Shown here in pieces: positions 58,942 through 64,000 of a stretch of DNA of 64,000 nt (positions within the stretch are counted from its first letter, which is position 1; each line of letters begins with the position of its first letter). The stretch comes from Corynebacterium terpenotabidum Y-11 (GTDB lineage: Bacteria > Actinomycetota > Actinomycetes > Mycobacteriales > Mycobacteriaceae), in the NCBI RefSeq assembly GCF_000418365.1, contig NC_021663.1:2232001-2296000 (forward strand), written 5' to 3'. The notes below the pieces were generated by a model, which saw only the letters and a program-made list of their open reading frames with translations, was not told where the DNA came from and searched no databases. The position numbers and the translations under genes were made by a program.

Positions 58942-59982
58942 TCAAGCTCCCGCCAGCTCCGCATAGGACGCCGCCAGCCGGTCGAACCACCAGTCCCGCC
59001 GGTCGGGGGCGGATGCCAGCGCCTCCAGTCGCGCGTCCTCCGGCACACACCGCTCGACCGCCAGGCGTCCGGCGACGATCTCCCGGGGCGCGCACACCTC
59101 CTCGGCGTACAGTGCCCCGGTCGCCAGGCCTGCGGCCTGTGGTTCGACGACCAGATCTTCGTCATCGGTGTAGCCCGGCAGCGTCGCCGCGGCGTACAGG
59201 CCTGCGTACATGCCCACCGCGGATTCCAGCGCAGAAGATACTGTCACGGCCACACCGTACTGCCCGACCGATGAGGCGATCGCGCGGACGTGGTCCACCC
59301 CGCCCAGTGGCGCGGCCTTCACCACCGCCACATCGCATGCCCCGGCCTGCACCACGGCCATCGGGTCGGAGGCCTTGCGGATCAGCTCATCGGCGGCAAC
59401 GCGCACCATCATCCCGCGCGACCCCATCCGTCGGCGCAGCTCCGCCAGTTCGGCGACCGTGGCACAGGGCTGTTCCATATAGTCCAGCGGTCCGCCGCCC
59501 TGCGCCGGATCCGTGAGCGCCACGGCGGCGGCGAAGGCCTCGTCCACACTCCAACCGGCGTTGGCGTCCACCCGGACGGCGATCCCCGGCGCGGCCTCCC
59601 GCACCGCGCGGACGCGGGCCACATCCTCGGCCAGTGTCTGACCACGTTCGGCGACCTTCACCTTCACCGTGGTGCAGCCCGGGTAGCGGTCCAGCAGCAT
59701 CGGCACGAGGGACAGGTCCGTCACGGCAGGGACCGTCGCATTCACTGCCACGGACGTCACCGGCGGCGTCGGCAGCCCGCCCCAGCCCAGCAGCACCGCC
59801 GAGCGCAGCCACCGGGAGGCCTCAACCGGCCCATACTCCAGGAACGGTGACCACTCCACCCACCCGTCGGGGGCGTCCACCAGCATGATCTCGCGTTCGG
59901 TCACGCCCCGGAAGGGCACCCGCAAGGGGCAGGTCACGACGTGGGCGCGGTCAAGAAGGTCTGTCAGAGAAGGGAGCTGCAT
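58942..59982 (-). CDS. menC: o-Succinylbenzoate synthase
   Basis: 346 aa enolase-superfamily enzyme; dehydrates SHCHC to OSB. Catalytic and metal residues are visible: Lys pair in CTTVKVKVAERG, Asp in AVRVDANAGWS, Glu in LDYMEQPCA, Asp in RVAADELIRK, Lys in DVAVVKAAPLGG. N-terminal capping domain present. In related genomes menC and menD are neighbours; here a hairpin-flanked cassette separates them by about 2 kb. Confidence 0.93.
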   Translation of the reverse strand: MQLPSLTDLLDRAHVVTCPLRVPFRGVTEREIMLVDAPDGWVEWSPFLEYGPVEASRWLRSAVLLGWGGLPTPPVTSVAVNATVPAVTDLSLVPMLLDRYPGCTTVKVKVAERGQTLAEDVARVRAVREAAPGIAVRVDANAGWSVDEAFAAAVALTDPAQGGGPLDYMEQPCATVAELAELRRRMGSRGMMVRVAADELIRKASDPMAVVQAGACDVAVVKAAPLGGVDHVRAIASSVGQYGVAVTVSSALESAVGMYAGLYAAATLPGYTDDEDLVVEPQAAGLATGALYAEEVCAPREIVAGRLAVERCVPEDARLEALASAPDRRDWWFDRLAASYAELAGA

Positions 59983-60005
59983 GCCCCACAGCCTACGATG
60001 AAGCC

Positions 60006-60956
60006 ATGACTGAACAGGACAACCCTTTCCGCCCTGAACTCTGGCGCGAGGTCCCCGGCTTCACCTTCGACGACATCACCTACCACCGCCACGTCGGCGA
60101 GGGTCGGAAGAACGGCATCGTGCGTATCGCCTTCGACCGCCCGGAGGTACGCAACGCCTTCCGCCCGCACACCGTCGACGAGCTGTACCGTGCCCTCGAC
60201 CATGCCCGCCGGTCCCCTGACATCGGCACGATCCTGCTCACCGGCAACGGTCCCAGCCCGAAGGACGGCGGCTGGGCCTTCTGCTCCGGTGGCGACCAGC
60301 GCATCCGTGGACGCTCCGGCTACCAGTACGCGGCCTCCCACGATTCCGACGTGGCGCACGCCGATGCATCCTCGGTGGACGCCGCCCGGGCGAAGACGGA
60401 AGGCGGACGCCTGCACATTCTCGAGGTGCAGCGGCTGATCCGCACCATGTCGAAGGTGGTCATCTGCCTCGTCAACGGCTGGGCCGCCGGCGGCGGGCAC
60501 AGTCTGCATGTGGTCTGCGACCTGACGTTGGCGTCCCGTCAGCACGGGAAGTTCAAGCAGACCGACGCCGATGTGGGGTCCTTCGACGCCGGCTACGGTT
60601 CCGCCTACCTGGCCAAGCAGGTCGGCCAGAAGTACGCCCGGGAGATCTTCTTCCTGGGCCGTGCCTACAGCGCCGAACGGATGATGCAGATGGGCGCGGT
60701 CAACGAGGTCGTCGACCATGCCGAGCTGGAGGACACGGCGATCGAGTGGGCGCAGGAGATCAACATGAAGTCCCCGACGGCGCAGCGGATGCTGAAGTTC
60801 GCCTTCAACCTCACCGATGACGGTCTCATGGGTCAGCAGGTCTTCGCCGGGGAGGCGACGCGCCTGGCGTACATGACCGATGAGGCGGTGGAGGGCAAGA
60901 ACGCCTTCCTGGAGAAGCGCGACCCGGACTGGGACGAGTTCCCCTACTACTACTGA
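60006..60956 (+). CDS. menB: 1,4-Dihydroxy-2-naphthoyl-CoA synthase
   Basis: 316 aa crotonase-family enzyme closing the second ring. GIVRIAFDRPEVRNAFRPHT, oxyanion segments AFCSGGDQRIRGRSGY and VNGWAAGGGHSLHVVCDLTL, and the MenB-type KQTDADVGSFDAGYGSAYLA with conserved Asp/Tyr. C-terminal DPDWDEFPYYY is typical of MenB. Divergent from menC with 23 bp between starts, so their promoters overlap. Confidence 0.95.
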   Translation: MTEQDNPFRPELWREVPGFTFDDITYHRHVGEGRKNGIVRIAFDRPEVRNAFRPHTVDELYRALDHARRSPDIGTILLTGNGPSPKDGGWAFCSGGDQRIRGRSGYQYAASHDSDVAHADASSVDAARAKTEGGRLHILEVQRLIRTMSKVVICLVNGWAAGGGHSLHVVCDLTLASRQHGKFKQTDADVGSFDAGYGSAYLAKQVGQKYAREIFFLGRAYSAERMMQMGAVNEVVDHAELEDTAIEWAQEINMKSPTAQRMLKFAFNLTDDGLMGQQVFAGEATRLAYMTDEAVEGKNAFLEKRDPDWDEFPYYY

Positions 60957-61017
60957 CGCCTTACTACTTCTGCGTGACGCGGCGGCCGATACACACCGCT
61001 TGAGCGCACCTTCCGGG

Positions 61018-61033
61018 TGTGATCTTCATCACA
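61018..61033. promoter_or_regulatory. Perfect GlxR/CRP-type palindrome
   Basis: TGTGATCTTCATCACA fits TGTGA-N6-TCACA at all 10 defined positions. It lies 62 bp after menB and 355 bp before pit, within a 431-bp intergenic region with no gene. Confidence 0.65.
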
Positions 61034-61110
61034 CTCAAGGCTGGGCGATCGCTGCCGCAAACCCTCGGGAAACCTGGCCGGAAGCTGTCTCGGCCGGGCC
61101 GCCCTCCGGG

Positions 61111-61132
61111 CCGGAATGAACCCCGAATGAAC
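61111..61132 (-). promoter_or_regulatory. Candidate phosphate-regulator (PhoR/PhoP) direct repeat
   Basis: Two adjacent 11-bp units, CCGGAATGAAC and CCCGAATGAAC; on the minus strand they read GTTCATTCGGG and GTTCATTCCGG. This 11-bp period fits actinobacterial PHO boxes (direct repeats of GTTCA-type units). It is upstream of the phosphate transporter gene. Confidence 0.45.
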
Positions 61133-61387
61133 CCGCCGTGACGGCTGGTGAAATTCTCCGGACGGACCGCCCTCCACTGACCTGCACAAACATCATGGGC
61201 TGCCCCCACAATTGGCGTCAACCCGCAGCCGATAGCCCCCACAAAGTACCTGTGAACTGCATAAACGCCGAACATCGCTGCACAGCTCCCCGGCGTTTCC
61301 ACACCGGTGTCCCGACCACCCCCCGGACCACCCCCGAGGCGGTCTTCGTGATGGAGATTCCGGCCTCGGGAGGGGATTCTTTGGGGT

Positions 61388-62719
61388 GTGACTACCGAAG
61401 TACTGATCCTGATCCTCGTGATCGGCACAGCCCTGGCTTTCGACTTCACCAACGGCTTCCACGACACCGCCAACGCGATGGCACCGTCCATCGCCACCGG
61501 TGCCCTCAAGCCGAAGACGGCCGTGGCCCTGGCAGGCATCCTCAACCTTGTCGGTGCCTTCCTGTCCGTCGCGGTCGCCAAGACCGTCGCCAAAGGCATC
61601 GTCGACCTGGACGCCTTCGATCTCTCCACCGTCGCAGACGCAGACAAACTCCTGCTCGTCGTCTTCTCGGGACTGATCGGCGCCATCCTCTGGAACCTGC
61701 TGACCTGGCTCTTCGGTCTCCCGTCCAGCTCCTCCCACGCCCTGTTCGGCGGCCTCATCGGTGCCGCGATCGGCGCTCTCGGCCTGTCCGGGGTGGAGTG
61801 GGGCGGCGTCCTCAACAAGATCATCGTGCCCGCCCTGGCTGCCCCGCTCGTCGCCGGCATCGTCGCCTCCCTCGGCACGTACTGGGTCTACTGCACCACG
61901 AAGAAGTGCAACGAGGGTGAACGCGACCGCTTCTTCCGCGCCGGACAGATCGGGTCCTCCTCCCTCCTCGCCCTGGCCCACGGCACCTCGGATGCCCAGA
62001 AGACCATGGGCGTCATCTTCCTCGCTCTCGTCGCCTCGGGCCACCTCGACGAGGCCGCGGACATGCCCTTCTGGGTCACCGCCGCCTGTGCCTTCGCCAT
62101 CGCCGCGGGCACCTACTCGGGCGGGTGGCGCGTCATCCGCACCCTCGGTAAGGGCCTGGTCGACATCTCCTCCCCGCAGGGCATGGCTGCCGACACCTCC
62201 ACCGCCGCGATCATCCTCACGTCCTCCCACTTCGGCATGGCGTTGTCCACCACCCACGTCGCCACCGGTTCCATCCTCGGCTCCGGGGTGGGACGCCCCG
62301 GTGCGGACGTCCGGTGGAACGTCGCCGGCCGGATGGCCATCGCCTGGGTGACGACGCTTCCGATCGCCGCTGCCGTCTCCTGGCTTGTCTGGCAGGTCGC
62401 ACACGGTGTCGCCGGGGCGACGAACCTCGCCGGTGGCGCACTCACCGCCTTCGGCATTCTCCTCGTCGCGGTCCTCGCCATCACCGTCAAGGCGCGTCGC
62501 CAGCCGGTCCACGCCGACAATGTCAACGCCGACTGGGACGAGCACGGTCTCGCCCCTGTCGACGACCACGCCACCGCCAGCGACGTCACGACCCGCCCGG
62601 CCGCCCCTGCCGAGAAGATCACCGTCGGTATGGTCTCCGGCATCGATGCCACCCATTTCGTCGACACCACCGTCGGCGCGGAACACCAGAGCGCCGACCA
62701 GCACCGGAAGGACGTCTAG
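61388..62719 (+). CDS. pit: Inorganic phosphate transporter, PiT family
   Basis: 443 aa, GTG start. PiT signatures FDFTNGFHDTANAMAPSIAT near the N terminus and GLPSSSSHALFGGLIGAA, with the repeat-related HFGMALSTTHVATGSILGSG in the C-terminal half. About ten hydrophobic segments and a hydrophilic tail rich in Asp/Ala/Val (residues about 375-443). Imports phosphate (as metal-phosphate) with protons. A GlxR palindrome and a PHO-like repeat lie upstream. Followed by a small membrane protein after 4 bp. Confidence 0.93.
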   Translation: MTTEVLILILVIGTALAFDFTNGFHDTANAMAPSIATGALKPKTAVALAGILNLVGAFLSVAVAKTVAKGIVDLDAFDLSTVADADKLLLVVFSGLIGAILWNLLTWLFGLPSSSSHALFGGLIGAAIGALGLSGVEWGGVLNKIIVPALAAPLVAGIVASLGTYWVYCTTKKCNEGERDRFFRAGQIGSSSLLALAHGTSDAQKTMGVIFLALVASGHLDEAADMPFWVTAACAFAIAAGTYSGGWRVIRTLGKGLVDISSPQGMAADTSTAAIILTSSHFGMALSTTHVATGSILGSGVGRPGADVRWNVAGRMAIAWVTTLPIAAAVSWLVWQVAHGVAGATNLAGGALTAFGILLVAVLAITVKARRQPVHADNVNADWDEHGLAPVDDHATASDVTTRPAAPAEKITVGMVSGIDATHFVDTTVGAEHQSADQHRKDV

Positions 62720-62723
62720 GACC

Positions 62724-63002
62724 ATGGAACTGCTCAACGATCTCTTCCAGGTGACTCTCGTCGGCATCATCCTCGGCGCGGGTATCCCTATCCTGTTCAG
62801 CCTCGGCATCCGGTTGGTCACGCCGGAGGGTGAGAACGGTCAGGCCCATCCCATCGCCGGGTGGCAGCGCATCGTCGCCGGGCTGATCTTCCTGGTCATC
62901 ATCGCCGCCGTCATCACCGGTCTGCTGTGGATCACCCAGGGCCGTCTCTACGACGCCTTCGGCTGGGACATCTTCGGAACCGGCGGCTCTTCCGGCCACT
63001 AG
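62724..63002 (+). CDS. Small two-TM membrane protein downstream of pit
   Basis: 92 aa. Two transmembrane segments: VTLVGIILGAGIPILFSLGI and IVAGLIFLVIIAAVITGLLW, with a Gly/Ser-rich C terminus. Start at 62724 is 4 bp after the pit stop, and a terminator follows, so it is co-transcribed with pit. A transporter accessory role is possible but not shown. Confidence 0.75.
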   Translation: MELLNDLFQVTLVGIILGAGIPILFSLGIRLVTPEGENGQAHPIAGWQRIVAGLIFLVIIAAVITGLLWITQGRLYDAFGWDIFGTGGSSGH

Positions 63003-63021
63003 CCGCCACAGACCCACACCC

Positions 63022-63052
63022 ATCCCAGCGCACATGGCCCGTGCGCTGGGAT
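63022..63052 (+). terminator. Rho-independent terminator of pit operon
   Basis: ATCCCAGCGCAC (63022-63033) pairs perfectly with GTGCGCTGGGAT (63041-63052) over a 7-nt loop, followed by TTT. Confidence 0.88.
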
Positions 63053-63066
63053 TTTCCGGTTATTGT

Positions 63067-63095
63067 TTGACGTTCCCCACAATTGGGCCTACCCT
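63067..63095 (+). promoter_or_regulatory. Candidate promoter of the menE operon
   Basis: TTGACG and TACCCT separated by exactly 17 bp. The spacer holds CCCCACAATTGG, a 12-mer also found at 61204-61215 upstream of pit. Confidence 0.5.
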
Positions 63096-63136
63096 CGGGA
63101 CAGAACTCAGAGCCGATACGCGAAAGGAGTGAACCC

Positions 63137-63406
63137 ATGCCCAACCCGTTGACCAAGATCATCAACTGGTACCTCTCCCCCATTCAGGAGGCCGAGGAGG
63201 GGTGCGCCCGCACCGGCCTCGGGGTCCTCCCCTGCCGACCTGCCGACACTGATATCGTCGCCTACCTCATCAACCGGGGCCTGACCCCCGCGACCGAGGA
63301 CGATGTGCGCACCGCCTTCGCCACCCTCTTCGAGCGGGAGGCCACCGCCTTCGAGGAACTCCTCGCCTGCAGCTTCGTCGATAGTTTCGCACTGCTGGCC
63401 CGGTGA
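63137..63406 (+). CDS. Conserved-looking hypothetical protein upstream of menE
   Basis: 89 aa, ATG 63137 with AAGGAG 7 bp away. Sequence: a short amphipathic N terminus (NPLTKIINWYLSPIQEAEEG), a Cys-containing middle (CARTGLGVLPCRP) and an acidic helical C terminus (EREATAFEELLACSFVDSFA). No family recognised. The stop overlaps the menE GTG (GTGA), so the two are translationally coupled. Confidence 0.65.
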   Translation: MPNPLTKIINWYLSPIQEAEEGCARTGLGVLPCRPADTDIVAYLINRGLTPATEDDVRTAFATLFEREATAFEELLACSFVDSFALLAR

Positions 63407-64000
63407 GCGTCCTCGAACGTCTCACGGTCACGGCCGACCCTGCCTCCGTCACCGCAGCGCTCCCCGTCTACCGCGATTTCCTGGACGGACGCCGCAGCCT
63501 GCTCCCCACGGGCGACGATGCCGCGGGTGACCAGCTCGCCGCTCTCATGGGTGCCGGTGACGCCACCCGTCCGGTAGCGCCCGGCACCCTCATCGCCTGC
63601 ACCTCCGGTTCCACCGGCACGCCGAAAGGTGCCCTGCTGCGCACCGACGGGGTGCGTGCGGCGATCTGTGCCTCGGCGTCCTTCATCGCCCAGCGGACCG
63701 GGCACCGGCCAGGCCCGTGGTTGCTGACCCTGCCACCGCACCACATTGCCGGCACCATGGTCATCCTGCGCAGTCTGGACGCCGGCGCCGATCCGGCGGT
63801 CCTGTCCGCCGCCCCCTTCACCGCCCACGCCTTCGCTGCGGCGACACAGCAGCTGGCGTCAGCCCACCCGGACGCGCCGCTGTACACCTCACTGGTCCCC
63901 GCCCAGCTCGCCCGCCTGCTCGGCGACGCAGACGGGGAACAGGCCCTCGCCCGGTACGCCGCGGTGCTCATCGGCGGCGGTCCCACCCCTCCGGCCGCCG
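63403..64000 (+). CDS. menE: o-Succinylbenzoate-CoA ligase, 3' truncated by window end
   Basis: GTG at 63403; about 199 codons visible and still open at base 64000. The adenylate-forming P-loop is LIACTSGSTGTPKGALL, followed by WLLTLPPHHIAGTMVILRSL, which is typical of MenE, and the core VLIGGGPTPPAA. It activates OSB as its CoA thioester between the menC and menB steps. The short N-terminal part before the P-loop fits the compact MenE of corynebacteria. Confidence 0.88.
   Translation, partial: MSVLERLTVTADPASVTAALPVYRDFLDGRRSLLPTGDDAAGDQLAALMGAGDATRPVAPGTLIACTSGSTGTPKGALLRTDGVRAAICASASFIAQRTGHRPGPWLLTLPPHHIAGTMVILRSLDAGADPAVLSAAPFTAHAFAAATQQLASAHPDAPLYTSLVPAQLARLLGDADGEQALARYAAVLIGGGPTPPAA

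Overview
The window is high-GC actinobacterial DNA, most likely from a Corynebacterium. The evidence is the gene order pit - menB - menC/menD - DUF3592 - mgtA - menG - prenyl synthase - tRNAs - secE - nusG - rplKA - rplJL - DUF3068 protein - rpoBC - rpsLG - fusA - tuf - S10 operon, an IS1249-type insertion sequence, DtxR-, McbR- and GlxR-like sites, and frequent GTG starts with 4-base GTGA/ATGA overlaps. Species cannot be fixed from sequence reading alone.

Layout. 1-5.3 kb: a sulfone/sulfonate scavenging cluster (two acyl-CoA-dehydrogenase-fold monooxygenases, an FMN reductase, an SfnG-type dimethylsulfone monooxygenase). It is interrupted by a gene for a winged-helix plus DUF559/Vsr-like nuclease protein lying between two copies of a 67-bp hairpin repeat. 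5.3-17.7 kb: an iron-regulated NRPS siderophore cluster (GNAT acyltransferase, MbtG-like lysine N-monooxygenase, free-standing adenylation enzyme, aryl carrier protein, 2177-aa NRPS, aryl-AMP ligase), then an FMN-binding glutamate-synthase-like membrane protein. 19.4-24.6 kb: the complete S10 ribosomal operon on the minus strand. 25.2-28.4 kb: an Asp23/AmaP envelope-stress operon. 28.5-41.1 kb: tuf, fusA, rpsG, rpsL, rpoC, rpoB (minus). 41.4-47.7 kb: DUF3068 protein, rplL, rplJ, a lipase (plus), rplA, rplK, nusG, secE. 47.8-50.0 kb: four tRNA genes (Trp, Met, Thr, Tyr) split by an intact 1405-bp IS with an 8-bp target duplication. 50.1-64 kb: the menaquinone block (prenyl diphosphate synthase, MenJ-like reductase, menG, mgtA, DUF3592, menD, menC, menB, pit, menE). 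A second hairpin-flanked nuclease-like gene sits between menD and menC.

How the genes work together. The sulfone genes would release sulfite from organosulfur compounds using FMNH2, and a McbR-like operator at the flavin reductase start fits sulfur control. The siderophore genes fit an aryl-capped peptide containing N6-acyl-N6-hydroxylysine; no gene for making the aryl acid is present. The men genes cover SEPHCHC synthase, OSB synthase, OSB-CoA ligase, DHNA-CoA synthase, prenyl tail, methylation and tail reduction.

Most notable feature. Two diverged genes with the same architecture (N-terminal winged helix, C-terminal DUF559-like PD-(D/E)XK fold) are each bracketed by two direct copies of a long imperfect hairpin: 67 bp around the first, 94 bp around the second, with unrelated hairpin sequences. 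The second cassette interrupts the men cluster. This looks like a REP/RAYT-like or other repeat-associated nuclease cassette, which I do not recognise as a described system. Short tandem repeats of 10-11 bp period lie next to both cassettes and at other intergenic sites.
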